This document shows positions 15,842-25,093 of a stretch of DNA of 64,000 bases, piece after piece (within the stretch, counting starts at the first letter, position 1; each line of letters opens with the position of its first letter). This DNA comes from Erythrobacter sp. WG (GTDB lineage Bacteria > Pseudomonadota > Alphaproteobacteria > Sphingomonadales > Sphingomonadaceae), in contig NZ_JAPFGY010000011.1 of assembly GCF_026586795.1 (NCBI RefSeq), positions 1 through 64,000 of the forward strand, read 5' to 3'. Position numbers and translations under genes: made by a program. The notes under the pieces were generated by a model. The model made no database searches, was not told the DNA's origin, and worked only from the letters and a program-made list of their open reading frames with translations.

Positions 15842-17311
15842 CCGCGCTGCCAGCTGCCCGGACAAGGCTGCCATGGGGACGCCGGCCGCCGGATGGGTCG
15901 CCCCGCCCGCGCAGTAGAGACCGGGCAGCCGCGTCCTCGGCCCCTGCCGCTGGAAGGAGGCCGCCCAGCCGTGCGACGCTCTGCCATAAAGGGCGCCGCC
16001 CGTGGCGGGAAACAGGCCCTCCCAGTCCTGCGGGGTCATGAGCCGGTGTTCCGGCGGGTCCTCGAGCCTGAGGCCGCAACGTCGAAGCGTGGCTGTCATG
16101 GCCTGCGTGCATCGGTCTCTCTCCTCGGGTGAATATTCGTGGACGTCCCCGTCGGCGGGGGCGTTGACGATGATCTGGAGGCGCTCGCGCGTCCCGGGCG
16201 GCGGGCCGGGGTCGCCGGGGCGCGCGCCGCGGTCGACAGCGCAGACATAGACCGTCGGTTCCGACGGGGTCTGCCCGGCGGCGATCTCGCGGAACTCAGC
16301 GGCGTAATCGCGCGAGAAGAAGACGTTGTGATGGGTGAGGTCGAAGCCCTCGGTCCGGGTGTGGACATACCACACCAGCGCCGAGAGCGAGCGCTTGGCG
16401 CGGGGGATCGCGGGCACGGCGCGGCGCGCGCTCTCGCCGAAGCGCCCGGTGGCAAGCGCGCTGGGATCACCGTTGCAGATCACGATATCGGCCGGGATCA
16501 CCTCGCCGCTCGCCAGCCGGACGCCGCTGGCCCGGCCATTCGCCGTCAGCACCTCGGCGACGCCCGCGCCGGTGCGCACCCGCGCGCCTTGCCGCTCGGC
16601 AAGCGTGGCAAGCGCGCTGGCGAGGGCATGGATGCCGCCCTCGATCAGCCACACCCCCATCGCCTCGACATGGGCGATCAGCATCAGCGTCGCGGGCGCG
16701 GCGAAGGGGGAGGAGCCGCAATAGGTGGCGTAGCGGCCGAACAGTTGCCGCAGGCGCGGGTCCGCGAAGTGCTCGCCCAATGCGTTCCACAGCCCATCGA
16801 AGGGGCGCATGGCGAGCATCTCGGGCAGGCGCGCGGGGCCGATCCGCCACATCATCGGCAGCGGGGTGGAAGCCTTGTCACCGCGCAGAAAGGGCTCCTC
16901 GAGCACGTTGAAGATCCGCGCGGCCTCCTCGGCGAAGGCGCGGTAGCCGCGTGCCGCCTCCGCTCCCGCGAAGGCACCGACCGAAGCGACGCTCGCCTCG
17001 CGGTCGGCGAACAGGTCGAGCGTGGGGCCGTCGTCCCAGGCGTGGCGGGCGAGCACCTCGGCCTTGGTGACCGTCACATGATCCTCGAGCCGCGACCCGC
17101 AGGCAGCGAAGACCTCGTCGAACACCGCGCGGTAGGTGAAGACCGTGGGCCCGCCGTCGATCTCGGCGCCGTCGACCGGCACCCGCCGCGCCTTGCCGCC
17201 GACCCAGGCTTCCTTCTCGAGGACGGTGACGTCGCAGCCGCGCGCGGCGAGCAGGGCGGCGCTGGTCAGCCCCCCGATTCCGGCCCCGATCACGGCGACT
17301 CGCGCGTTCAC
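15743..17311 (-). CDS. crtD: Hydroxyneurosporene/methoxyneurosporene desaturase
   Basis: This 522-residue FAD-dependent carotenoid desaturase of the CrtI/CrtD family introduces the C-3,4 double bond. The Rossmann motif VAVIGAGIGGLTSA starts at residue 5 and the C-terminal FAD segment is LPGLYCAGGATHPAAGVPMA. GTG 17311 (VNARVAVIG) is preferred over TTG 17329 because GGGAG is then well placed. Homology ends around GQLAARVIG; the last 30 or so residues are read out of frame through the beginning of crtC, which is unusual and points to an indel near 15831-15838. It is divergent from crtF across a 94-bp region holding a PpsR box. Confidence 0.92.
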   Translation of the reverse strand: MNARVAVIGAGIGGLTSAALLAARGCDVTVLEKEAWVGGKARRVPVDGAEIDGGPTVFTYRAVFDEVFAACGSRLEDHVTVTKAEVLARHAWDDGPTLDLFADREASVASVGAFAGAEAARGYRAFAEEAARIFNVLEEPFLRGDKASTPLPMMWRIGPARLPEMLAMRPFDGLWNALGEHFADPRLRQLFGRYATYCGSSPFAAPATLMLIAHVEAMGVWLIEGGIHALASALATLAERQGARVRTGAGVAEVLTANGRASGVRLASGEVIPADIVICNGDPSALATGRFGESARRAVPAIPRAKRSLSALVWYVHTRTEGFDLTHHNVFFSRDYAAEFREIAAGQTPSEPTVYVCAVDRGARPGDPGPPPGTRERLQIIVNAPADGDVHEYSPEERDRCTQAMTATLRRCGLRLEDPPEHRLMTPQDWEGLFPATGGALYGRASHGWAASFQRQGPRTRLPGLYCAGGATHPAAGVPMAALSGQLAARVIGKDLASMRTSRPAVTAGGMSTRSATTGSTG

Positions 17312-17350
17312 CCGTCTCGCTCCCGTCAATTGCCCCGATTATCATTGACC

Positions 17351-17381
17351 TTGACGGGTGATCTGTCCAATCATTTAGACA
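17351..17381 (+). promoter_or_regulatory. crtF promoter with perfect PpsR box (crtD/crtF intergenic)
   Basis: TTGACG (17351-17356), a 17-base spacer and TTTAGA (17374-17379) form a good sigma70 promoter toward crtF. TGT-N12-ACA (17364-17381) is an exact PpsR/CrtJ operator overlying the spacer and -10. Reading the other strand, a GATAAT-like element lies 25-35 bases before crtD, so one operator could repress both directions. Confidence 0.75.
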
Positions 17382-17405
17382 GATGACCTGTGCAGCACCT
17401 TGACC

Positions 17406-18530
17406 ATGCGTTCTCGGGATGCCTTTCGCATCGGTTACGTGCGGCGCCGCAACCGGCTGTTCTCCTCGCCCCGCTTCCAGCACTGGGCGGCACGCCTGCC
17501 GGTGATCCGCTGGATCGCGCGGAGCCGTGCCAATGGCGCCTTCGATCTCCTCGCCGGCTTCACCTATTCGCAGGTCCTGCGCGCCTTTGTCGAGGGGGGC
17601 GCGTTCCCGATCCTCGCGGAGGGGCCGCTGACCCCGGCCGAGGTGGCGGCGCGCATGGACCTGTCCGAGGACGCGGCGCTGACGCTGCTGCGCGCGGGCC
17701 GCGCGCTGATGCTGACCGAGGAGCCCGCGCCGGGACTGTGGATGCTCGGCGAGCAAGGCGCTGTCTTCGCGACCAATCCCGGCGTTCAGGCGATGGTCCG
17801 CCACCACCGGCTGCTCTATGCCGACCTCGCCGATCCGCTCGCCCTGCTGCGCGCCGACCGCCGCGAGCCCACCGCCCTATCGCGGTTCTGGACCTATGCC
17901 GGGGCGCTCCACGGCGGCGCAGAGCGCGGGGTGGAGACCGCCGAGTATTCCCGCCTGATGGCCGCCTCGCAGCACTTCGTGGCGAGCGAGGTGCTGGCAT
18001 CGGTCGGCTTCGGGAAGGTCCGGCGCCTGCTCGACGTGGGCGGCGGGCACGGCGCCTTCCTGCGGGCGATCGGCACCGCGCACCCCCACCTCGCGCTCGG
18101 CCTGTTCGACCTGCCGGAAGTCGTGGAGACCGGCGCACGGCTGCTTGGCGAGGCGGTGGGGGCTGAGCGCGTCACCGCGCATCCGGGGAACTTCTTCAAG
18201 GATTCCATACCGCAAGGCTACGACATGGTGTCGCTGGTGCGGATCCTCCACGATCACGACGATGCGCCCGCGCAGGCGCTCCTCGCCAATATTCGCGCCA
18301 GCCTCGCCCCGGGCGCGCGGCTGCTAATCGCCGAGCCGATGGCGTGCATCCCGGGGCTCGCGCCGATGGGGGAGGCCTTCTTCGGCCTCTACCTGTGGGC
18401 CATGGGATCGGGCCGTCCGCGCAGTCCTGCGGAACTCACTGCAATGCTCCGCCACGCGGGCTTCCGCCGCACTCGGGTCGTCGCGACTGCGCAACCGGTC
18501 AACGCCAGCGTGATCCTTGCCACGGTATGA
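17406..18530 (+). CDS. crtF: Demethylspheroidene O-methyltransferase
   Basis: This 374-residue SAM-dependent O-methyltransferase methylates the 1-hydroxy group of acyclic carotenoids made by CrtC/CrtD. An N-terminal dimerisation/winged-helix domain is followed by the SAM loop LLDVGGGHGAF (208-218), the Asp-containing LGLFDLPEVV and the catalytic-region LVRILHDHDD. The start is ATG 17406; TTG 17400 in frame is less likely. A good promoter and a perfect PpsR box lie just upstream. Confidence 0.95.
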   Translation: MRSRDAFRIGYVRRRNRLFSSPRFQHWAARLPVIRWIARSRANGAFDLLAGFTYSQVLRAFVEGGAFPILAEGPLTPAEVAARMDLSEDAALTLLRAGRALMLTEEPAPGLWMLGEQGAVFATNPGVQAMVRHHRLLYADLADPLALLRADRREPTALSRFWTYAGALHGGAERGVETAEYSRLMAASQHFVASEVLASVGFGKVRRLLDVGGGHGAFLRAIGTAHPHLALGLFDLPEVVETGARLLGEAVGAERVTAHPGNFFKDSIPQGYDMVSLVRILHDHDDAPAQALLANIRASLAPGARLLIAEPMACIPGLAPMGEAFFGLYLWAMGSGRPRSPAELTAMLRHAGFRRTRVVATAQPVNASVILATV

Positions 18531-18539
18531 ACTGAAAAC

Positions 18540-18580
18540 CGTCCAAGTTGTTTGACACCGCAATGCGTAAAGCGTAGCAA
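18540..18580 (+). promoter_or_regulatory. bchC promoter with PpsR-like box over the -35
   Basis: CGT-N12-ACA (18540-18557) matches the PpsR consensus except the first base. TTGACA at 18552-18557 is an exact -35 and forms the right half of the box; TAGCAA at 18575-18580 follows after 17 bases as a weak -10. A leader of about 75 bases separates it from bchC at 18661. Confidence 0.65.
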
Positions 18581-18660
18581 ACACTCGGGAGAACCTGTTT
18601 GCGGAAGTTCGAGTCGGCTTCCGCGCGAATTCGGGCCGCAAAATCGGAGAGAACGAAGCG

Positions 18661-19608
18661 ATGGACACCTTGGCTGTCATTCTCGAGGCACCGGAGCGGT
18701 TGGCGCTCCGAACGCTCGCGATGAAGCCGCTGGAAGCCGCTGATGTCCTTGTCGAAATCCACTACAGCGGAGTCAGCACCGGCACCGAGAAGTTGCTCTG
18801 GACGGGGCGGATGCCGCCCTTCCCGGGCCTCGGCTATCCGCTGGTGCCGGGCTACGAGTCCGTCGGCCGGATCGTCGATGCCGGGCCCGAGGCTGCATCG
18901 CGGATCGGCGACTGGGTGTTCGTCCCCGGAGCCAATTGCTACCAGGATGCACGCGGGCTGTTCGGCGGCACCGCCCGGCGCGTGATCGTCCCCTCGGCCC
19001 GCGCCATGCCGGTGCCCGAACATCTCGGCGAATCCGGCGTGCTCTGCGCGCTCGCCGCCACCGCTCTCCACGCGATCAAGGGCGGCTTTGCCCGGCGCGA
19101 ATCCCTGCCCGACCTCATCATCGGCCACGGCGTCCTCGGCCGCCTCCTCGCCCGGCTGACGCTGGCGCTCGGCGGCCCGGCGCCCACCGTTTGGGAACTG
19201 AACCCGGCCCGCCAGCAAGGCGCGGTCGGCTACAACGTCATCGACCCCACCACCGACGAGCGGCGCGATTACCACGCCATCTACGACGCGAGCGGCGATG
19301 CGGGCCTCGTCGACGATCTCGTCATGCGCCTTGCCAAGGGCGGGGAGATCGTTCTCGCCGGCTTCTATTCCGAACGGGTCAGCTTCGCCTTCCCGGCGGC
19401 TTTCATGAAGGAGGCCCATTTCCGCGTCGCGGCCGAATGGCAGCCCGGCGACCTCGCCGAAACGCGTGCGCTCATCGAATGCGGGAGGCTCGACCTGAAG
19501 GGCCTCGTCACCAACCGCCGTCCGGCAGGGGAAGCGTGCGACGCCTACCCGCAGGCCTTCACCGATCCCGATTGTCTCAAGATGGTTCTCGATTGGAGCG
19601 AATGCTGA
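18661..19608 (+). CDS. bchC: 3-hydroxyethyl bacteriochlorophyllide a dehydrogenase
   Basis: This 315-residue member of the medium-chain dehydrogenase superfamily oxidises the C3 hydroxyethyl group to acetyl, the last ring modification of bacteriochlorophyll a. The GroES-like N terminus has EIHYSGVSTGTEKLLWTG, and the nucleotide region is DLIIGHGVLGRLLARL. The ATG 18661 start has GGAGAGAACGAAGCG upstream. The stop overlaps the bchX start by one base, and the operon continues bchXYZ-pufBALM. Confidence 0.96.
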   Translation: MDTLAVILEAPERLALRTLAMKPLEAADVLVEIHYSGVSTGTEKLLWTGRMPPFPGLGYPLVPGYESVGRIVDAGPEAASRIGDWVFVPGANCYQDARGLFGGTARRVIVPSARAMPVPEHLGESGVLCALAATALHAIKGGFARRESLPDLIIGHGVLGRLLARLTLALGGPAPTVWELNPARQQGAVGYNVIDPTTDERRDYHAIYDASGDAGLVDDLVMRLAKGGEIVLAGFYSERVSFAFPAAFMKEAHFRVAAEWQPGDLAETRALIECGRLDLKGLVTNRRPAGEACDAYPQAFTDPDCLKMVLDWSEC

Positions 19609-20597
19609 TGTCCGTCCTCGACACCCAGACTACCCAGTTGCGTGAAGAAGCGAATATCGAACCCGATCCGGTGCACACCGGCGAAGTGAAAAGCGAAACC
19701 CAGATCATCGCGATCTACGGCAAGGGCGGGAGCGGCAAGAGCTTCGCCCTTGCGAACCTCAGCTACATGATGGCCCAGCAAGGCAAGCGCGTGCTGCTGA
19801 TCGGCTGCGACCCCAAGTCCGACACCACCAGCCTCCTGTTCGGCGGCAAGGCGACGCCCTCGATCATCGAGACCTCGTCGAAGAAGAAGCTCGCCGGGGA
19901 AGACATCCGCATTGAGGACGTGTGCTTCCAGCGCGACGGCGTCTTCGCGATGGAACTCGGCGGCCCCGAAGTCGGCCGCGGCTGCGGCGGGCGCGGGATC
20001 ATCCACGGCTTCGAGACCCTGGAAAAGCTCGGCTTCCACGAGTGGGGCTTTGACTACGTCCTTCTGGACTTCCTCGGTGACGTGGTGTGCGGCGGCTTCG
20101 GCCTGCCGATCGCCCGCGACATGTGCCAGAAGGTGATCGTGGTCGGCTCGAACGACCTCCAGTCGCTCTACGTCGCCAACAACGTGTGCCATGCGGTCGA
20201 ATATTTCCGCAAGATGGGCGGCAACGTCGGCGTCGCGGGCATGATCGTCAACAAGGACGACGGCACGGGCGAGGCCCAGGCCTTCGCCGAGGCCGTGGGC
20301 ATCCCGGTGCTGACCGCGATTCCCGCCAACGAGGACATCCGCCGCAAGAGCGCCAATTACCAGATCATCGGCTATCCGGGCGGCGAGTGGGGCTCGCTGT
20401 TCGAGCAGCTCGCGACCAATGTCGCCGAAGCCCCGCCGGTGCGCCCCAACCCGCTGAATCAGGACGAGCTGCTCGGCCTGTTCAGCCCCGACCAGACCGG
20501 CGGCGCGGTGGAGCTGATCCCGGCAACCCAGGCCGATATGCGCGGCGGCGTCTTCGAACAGCGCCCCAGCCTCGAAGTGATCTACGACGAGGCCTGA
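19608..20597 (+). CDS. bchX: Chlorophyllide a reductase iron protein, subunit X
   Basis: This 329-residue NifH-like ATPase is the electron-donating component of chlorophyllide a oxidoreductase (BchXYZ), which reduces ring B to the bacteriochlorin level. The P-loop is YGKGGSGKS (37-45), switch II is [14 protein letters not shown], and the 4Fe-4S ligands are Cys in GRGCGGRG and Cys in [10 protein letters not shown] 19608 is preferred over ATG 19602 because the GGAG at 19595 is then 9 bases away. It is 3 bases from bchY. Confidence 0.97.
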   Translation: MSVLDTQTTQLREEANIEPDPVHTGEVKSETQIIAIYGKGGSGKSFALANLSYMMAQQGKRVLLIGCDPKSDTTSLLFGGKATPSIIETSSKKKLAGEDIRIEDVCFQRDGVFAMELGGPEVGRGCGGRGIIHGFETLEKLGFHEWGFDYVLLDFLGDVVCGGFGLPIARDMCQKVIVVGSNDLQSLYVANNVCHAVEYFRKMGGNVGVAGMIVNKDDGTGEAQAFAEAVGIPVLTAIPANEDIRRKSANYQIIGYPGGEWGSLFEQLATNVAEAPPVRPNPLNQDELLGLFSPDQTGGAVELIPATQADMRGGVFEQRPSLEVIYDEA

Positions 20598-20600
20598 TCT

Positions 20601-22133
20601 ATGAGCGAGCTCTCTTCCCCCCACGCTGAGCGCGCCCCCGACCGGATCGACACCGCCACGGCCCCGGTCGAAGGCGGCTGTGCCTCCAAGGACACCATGC
20701 GCGAGGCGGCCCGTGCCGCCGGCAAGAGCGACGTGCTCGATCGCTATGCCGAGGACTATCCCGTCGGCCCGCATGACCAGCCGCAGTCGATGTGCCCGGC
20801 CTTCGGCTCCCTGCGTGTGGGCCTCAGGATGCGCCGCACCGCGACCGTGCTCTCGGGCTCGGCGTGCTGCGTCTATGGCCTGACCTTCACCTCGCACTTC
20901 TACGGCGCGCGTCGGACGGTCGGCTATGTGCCCTTCAACTCGGAAACGCTCGTCACCGGCAAGCTCTTCGAGGACATCAAGGAAGCGGTCGAGAACCTCG
21001 CCGATCCGGAAGCTTACGACGCGATCGTCGTCACCAACCTGTGCGTCCCCACCGCGAGCGGCGTGCCGCTGCGGCTGCTGAAGAAGCAGATCAACGGGGT
21101 GCGCATCATCGGCATCGACGTGCCGGGCTTCGGCGTGCCGACCCATGCCGAAGCGAAGGACGTCCTTGCCGGGGCGATGCTGCAATATGCCCGCGAGGAA
21201 GTGATGGCAGGCCCCGTCGCCGCCCCGCGCGAGCGCACCGATCTGCCGACCGTCACCATGCTCGGCGAGATGTTCCCGGCCGATCCGATGGTGATCGGCC
21301 AGATGCTTGCCCCCCTCGGCCTTGCTGCCGGACCGGTCGTGCCGACCCGCGAGTGGCGCGAGCTCTATGCCGCGCTCGATTGCGCGGTGGTCGCCGCGAT
21401 CCACCCCTTCTACACCGCCTCGATCCGCGAATTCGAGGCCGCCGGCCGCCCGATCATCGGCTCCGCGCCGGTCGGGGCCGATGGCACCGCGGCCTGGCTG
21501 CAATCCTTGGGCGACACGCTGGGCCTGCCGCAGGAGAAGGTCGACGGGGTCAAGAACGCGATGATCGGCGCCTGCAAGGGCGCCCTGTCGAAGATGCCGA
21601 TCAAGGGGCGGATCACCGTTTCGGGCTATGAAGGCTCGGAGCTGCTGGTCGCCCGCCTGCTGGTCGAGAGCGGCGCCGACGTGCGCTATGTCGGTTCCGC
21701 CTGCCCGCGCACCAAGTGGTCGGATGCCGACCGCGAATGGCTCGAGGCGCGGGGGGTGCAGGTGCAGTTCCGCGCCAGCCTCGAGCAGGACATCGCAGCG
21801 GTCGACGAATACCGCCCCGACCTCGCGATCGGCACCACGCCGGTGGTGCAGCACGCCAAGACCCGGGCGATCCCCTCGCTCTACTTCACCAACCTGATCT
21901 CCGCGCGCCCGCTGATGGGCCCGGCAGGCGCGGGCAGCCTCGCGCAGGTGATCAACGCGGCGATGGGCAACAAGGCGCGCTTCGATGCGATGCGCGACTT
22001 CTTCGAGGGCGTCGGCACCGAACACGCCGCAGGCGTGTGGGAGGACGTGCCGGTCGACCGGCCCAAATTCCGCAAGAAATACGCGGCCTTGAACGAAGCG
22101 GCGCGCAAGGCGTCGGAGGCGGTGGGCACATGA
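20601..22133 (+). CDS. bchY: Chlorophyllide a reductase subunit Y
   Basis: This 510-residue NifD-like catalytic subunit of chlorophyllide a oxidoreductase pairs with BchZ to hold the catalytic 4Fe-4S cluster and substrate. Cysteines in [20 protein letters not shown] and VTNLCVPT mark the cluster region. The start ATG 20601 is close to the bchX stop (3-base gap), and the stop overlaps the bchZ start (ATGA). Confidence 0.97.
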   Translation: MSELSSPHAERAPDRIDTATAPVEGGCASKDTMREAARAAGKSDVLDRYAEDYPVGPHDQPQSMCPAFGSLRVGLRMRRTATVLSGSACCVYGLTFTSHFYGARRTVGYVPFNSETLVTGKLFEDIKEAVENLADPEAYDAIVVTNLCVPTASGVPLRLLKKQINGVRIIGIDVPGFGVPTHAEAKDVLAGAMLQYAREEVMAGPVAAPRERTDLPTVTMLGEMFPADPMVIGQMLAPLGLAAGPVVPTREWRELYAALDCAVVAAIHPFYTASIREFEAAGRPIIGSAPVGADGTAAWLQSLGDTLGLPQEKVDGVKNAMIGACKGALSKMPIKGRITVSGYEGSELLVARLLVESGADVRYVGSACPRTKWSDADREWLEARGVQVQFRASLEQDIAAVDEYRPDLAIGTTPVVQHAKTRAIPSLYFTNLISARPLMGPAGAGSLAQVINAAMGNKARFDAMRDFFEGVGTEHAAGVWEDVPVDRPKFRKKYAALNEAARKASEAVGT

Positions 22134-23575
22134 CCCTCGTTCTCGACCATGACCGCGCCGGCGGCTACTGGGGCGCGACCTACGTCTTCACCGCGGTGAA
22201 GGGCTTGCAGGTCATCATCGACGGCCCCGTGGGCTGCGAGAACCTGCCGGTGACCTCGGTGCTGCACTACACCGATGCCCTGCCCCCGCACGAGCTGCCG
22301 ATCGTCGTCACCGGCCTCGCCGAGGAGGAGCTCGGCAAGACCGGCACCGAAGGCGCGATGAAGCGCGCGTGGAAGACCCTCGATCCCGAGCTGCCCTGCG
22401 TGGTGGTCACGGGCTCGATCGCCGAGATGATCGGCGGCGGCGTCACGCCGGAAGGCACCAATATCAAGCGCTTCCTGCCGCGCACCATCGACGAGGACCA
22501 GTGGCAGTCGGCTGACCGTGCGCTGACCTGGCTGTGGACCGAGTTCGGCCCCAAGAAGATGCCCGCCCCGCGTGAGCGCAAGGAGGGCGAGAAGCCTCGC
22601 GTCAACATCATCGGCCCGGCTTACGGCATGTTCAACATGCCCTCCGACCTCGCCGAGATCCGCCGCCTCATCGAGGGCATCGGCGCCGAGGTCGGCGTGG
22701 TGTTCCCGCTCGGCACGCACCTTGCCGACATCGCCAAGCTTGCCCAGGCCGACGCCAACGTGTGCATGTACCGCGAGTACGGCCGCAACCTGTGCGAGAC
22801 GCTCGAGCGGCCCTATTTTCAGGCGCCGATCGGTTTGGGCCAGACCACCAAGTTCCTGCGCGCCCTCGCCGCCGAGCTCGGGCTCGACCCCGAGCCCTTC
22901 ATCGAGCGCGAAAAGCACACCACCATCAAGCCGCTGTGGGACCTGTGGCGTTCGGTCACGCAGGACTTCTTCGGCACCGCCAGCTTCGGGATCGTCGCCA
23001 ACGAGACCTATGCCCGCGGCATCCGCGCCTTCCTCGAGGACGACATGGGGCTGCCCTGCAACTTCGCCTTTGCGCGCTGCGCGGGGGTGAAGCCCAAGAA
23101 CGACGAGGTGCGGGCAGCGATCCACGCCAACCCGCCGCTGGTGATGTTCGGCAGCTACAACGAGCGGATGTACATGGCGGAAGTGGGCGCGCGTGGGATG
23201 TACATCCCGGCGAGCTTCCCGGGTGCGGCGATCCGTCGCCACACGGGAACGCCCTTCATGGGCTATTCGGGCGCGACCTATCTCGTGCAGGAGGTCTGCA
23301 ACGCGCTGTTCGACGCGCTGTTCCACATCCTCCCGCTCGCGACCGACATGGACAAGGTCGAGGCGACGCCGGCGCGCAACGAAAAGCCGCTCGCCTGGGA
23401 CGCCGACGCAAAGGCGCGGCTCGACGAGCTCGTCGAGGCGCAGCCGGTGCTGATCCGTATTTCCGCCGCCAAGCGCCTGCGCGACGCGGCCGAGCGCAAC
23501 GCTCGCAAGGCCGGCGCCGACACCGTCACCACGGACTGCCTCGACGAGGCGCTCCTCGAGGGCGCGACCGCGTGA
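22130..23575 (+). CDS. bchZ: Chlorophyllide a reductase subunit Z
   Basis: This 481-residue NifK-like partner of BchY has [20 protein letters not shown] at the N terminus, with the cluster Cys. A C-terminal tail [16 protein letters not shown] is typical for BchZ. ATG 22130 overlaps the bchY stop by 4 bases. It is last bch gene before puf; the 169-bp gap to pufB has no other gene (no pufQ) and no PpsR box that I can see. Confidence 0.97.
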   Translation: MTLVLDHDRAGGYWGATYVFTAVKGLQVIIDGPVGCENLPVTSVLHYTDALPPHELPIVVTGLAEEELGKTGTEGAMKRAWKTLDPELPCVVVTGSIAEMIGGGVTPEGTNIKRFLPRTIDEDQWQSADRALTWLWTEFGPKKMPAPRERKEGEKPRVNIIGPAYGMFNMPSDLAEIRRLIEGIGAEVGVVFPLGTHLADIAKLAQADANVCMYREYGRNLCETLERPYFQAPIGLGQTTKFLRALAAELGLDPEPFIEREKHTTIKPLWDLWRSVTQDFFGTASFGIVANETYARGIRAFLEDDMGLPCNFAFARCAGVKPKNDEVRAAIHANPPLVMFGSYNERMYMAEVGARGMYIPASFPGAAIRRHTGTPFMGYSGATYLVQEVCNALFDALFHILPLATDMDKVEATPARNEKPLAWDADAKARLDELVEAQPVLIRISAAKRLRDAAERNARKAGADTVTTDCLDEALLEGATA

Positions 23576-23744
23576 GCCGCGGGGCCGCCCATAACCAGTT
23601 CGCGCCGCGCGGGGCTTGCCCCCCGCCGGCGCTCCGCCTTGCCTCTAACCGAAGGGGCGCATCAATCCACGTGGGGGATCACGCGGGGATGCCGACGGGG
23701 GCCTTCGGGTTCCCATTCAAACCCAACTGTACGGAGACAACCCA

Positions 23745-23885
23745 ATGAACGAACGCATCGGGACTCACCTGACGCCTGAAGAGGCTCAGGAAATCCACAA
23801 GGGCTTCATGGGGACGTTCACCCTCTATGTGGTGATCGCTCTCGTCGCTCACGCCCTGATGTGGGCCTACAAGCCCTGGCTCTAA
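23745..23885 (+). CDS. pufB: Light-harvesting 1 beta polypeptide
   Basis: This 46-residue LH1 antenna subunit has an N-terminal cytoplasmic part (MNERIGTHLTPEEAQEIHKG) and one membrane helix (about 23-40). The bacteriochlorophyll-ligating His lies in IALVAHALMWAYKPWL, the invariant motif of beta chains. ACGGAG lies about 10 bases before ATG 23745. It pairs with PufA to form the ring around the reaction centre. Confidence 0.96.
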   Translation: MNERIGTHLTPEEAQEIHKGFMGTFTLYVVIALVAHALMWAYKPWL

Positions 23886-23960
23886 TCCGGCCCTGACGCG
23901 CGCCTTTCGCACCCTGCGGACGGCGCACACGCATGAAGGCTTCAAGAAAGGAATTTTCCC

Positions 23961-24155
23961 ATGTGGAGAATCTGGTTCTACTTTGACATCCGCCGCGCTC
24001 TCGTCGCGCTGCACGTTGGTCTCGCCGTCCTGGCGTTCACCATCCACTTCATCCTGCTCAGCACGGATCGCTACAACTGGCTCGAGCGCGCCCCCGGCAC
24101 GCCCGCACCGGCGCAGGCGGCCATCGAGTCGTCGGAAGTTCCGGCGGCAGGATAG
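23961..24155 (+). CDS. pufA: Light-harvesting 1 alpha polypeptide
   Basis: This 64-residue LH1 alpha chain has the N terminus MWRIWFYFDIRRALVALHVG, a membrane helix about 14-36 with the bacteriochlorophyll His in LAFTIHFILLS, then the conserved DRYNWL and a short Ala/Pro-rich tail. AAGGAA precedes ATG 23961. The pufB-pufA gap of 75 bases has no other gene. Confidence 0.96.
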   Translation: MWRIWFYFDIRRALVALHVGLAVLAFTIHFILLSTDRYNWLERAPGTPAPAQAAIESSEVPAAG

Positions 24156-24172
24156 TCCGTCTCGAAATGTGA

Positions 24173-24197
24173 GGGGGCAGGTTCGCCTGCCTGCCTC
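24173..24197 (+). promoter_or_regulatory. pufA-pufL intercistronic stem-loop
   Basis: GGCAGG-TTCG-CCTGCC (24176-24191) with a stable UUCG tetraloop and flanking G/C pairs lies 18 bases after pufA. In purple bacteria a hairpin here protects pufBA mRNA from 3' decay and sets the antenna to reaction-centre ratio; the same role is inferred. Confidence 0.65.
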
Positions 24198-24254
24198 CTA
24201 ACACTCGGATAAAGCAACCTTTTGAACCCGCCCTCGGGCGGGGAGGATGGACCT

Positions 24255-25079
24255 ATGGCGCTCCTTAGTTTCGAGCGGAAATACCGCGTCCGCGGTGGCA
24301 CATTGATCGGCGGCGACCTTTTCGATTTCTGGGTCGGGCCGTTTTATGTCGGATTCTTTGGAGTGACGACGGCAATCAGCGCGCTGCTTGGCACCGCGCT
24401 GATCTTCGCCGCCGCGACACAGGGCCCGACCCTCAACCCCTGGCTGATCTCGATCAACCCGCCGCCGATCGAATATGGCCTGTCGCTGGCCCCCCTCAAG
24501 CAGGGCGGCTACTGGCAGATCATCACCTGCTGTGCGGTGGTCGCCTTCAGCTCGTGGGTGCTGCGGCAGGCGGAGATCTCGCGCAAGCTCGGCATGGCCT
24601 ATCACGTGCCGATCGCCTTCAGCGTCGCCGTTTTCGCCTACGTCACACTCAACGTCATCCGTCCCCTGTGGATGGGCGCGTGGGGCAACGGCTTTCCCTA
24701 CGGGATTTGGACCCACCTCGAGTGGGTCTCGAACGTCGGCTACGCCTTCGGCAACTTCCACTACAACCCCGTGCACATGCTCGCGATCAGCTTCTTCTTC
24801 ACGAACTGTCTCGCGCTCGCTCTGCACGGCGGCCTCGTCCTCTCGGCGGTCAACCCGAGCGGGGGCACCGACGTGAAGTCGCCCGAATACGAAGACACCT
24901 ATTTCCGTGACTTCATCGGCTATTCGGTCGGCACGCTCGGCATCCACCGGGTGGGGCTCTTCCTGGCGCTTTCCGCCGGGTTCTGGAGCGCCATCTGCAT
25001 CGTCATTTCCGGCACTCTGTATGTCGGCAGCTGGATCGAATTCTGGGATTTCTGGAAGAAGATCCCGATCTGGTCGTAA
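24255..25079 (+). CDS. pufL: Photosynthetic reaction centre L subunit
   Basis: This 274-residue core membrane subunit has five transmembrane helices and binds bacteriochlorophylls, bacteriopheophytin, quinone and the non-haem iron. Conserved are [14 protein letters not shown], the His ligands in MAYHVPIAF and [16 protein letters not shown], and [13 protein letters not shown] near the quinone site. Start ATG 24255 has GGGAGGA upstream. It is 14 bases from pufM. Confidence 0.98.
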   Translation: MALLSFERKYRVRGGTLIGGDLFDFWVGPFYVGFFGVTTAISALLGTALIFAAATQGPTLNPWLISINPPPIEYGLSLAPLKQGGYWQIITCCAVVAFSSWVLRQAEISRKLGMAYHVPIAFSVAVFAYVTLNVIRPLWMGAWGNGFPYGIWTHLEWVSNVGYAFGNFHYNPVHMLAISFFFTNCLALALHGGLVLSAVNPSGGTDVKSPEYEDTYFRDFIGYSVGTLGIHRVGLFLALSAGFWSAICIVISGTLYVGSWIEFWDFWKKIPIWS

Positions 25080-25093
25080 GGAGCACCTGAACC

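Noticed and set aside
19545-22025. 826-residue antisense frame over bchX/bchY
   Set aside because: Mirror-image of the codon bias of bchX and bchY; composition rich in Arg/Ala/His/Gly, no motif.
23576-23744. Possible pufQ between bchZ and pufB
   Set aside because: No open frame of suitable length and hydrophobic profile exists in the 169 bp.
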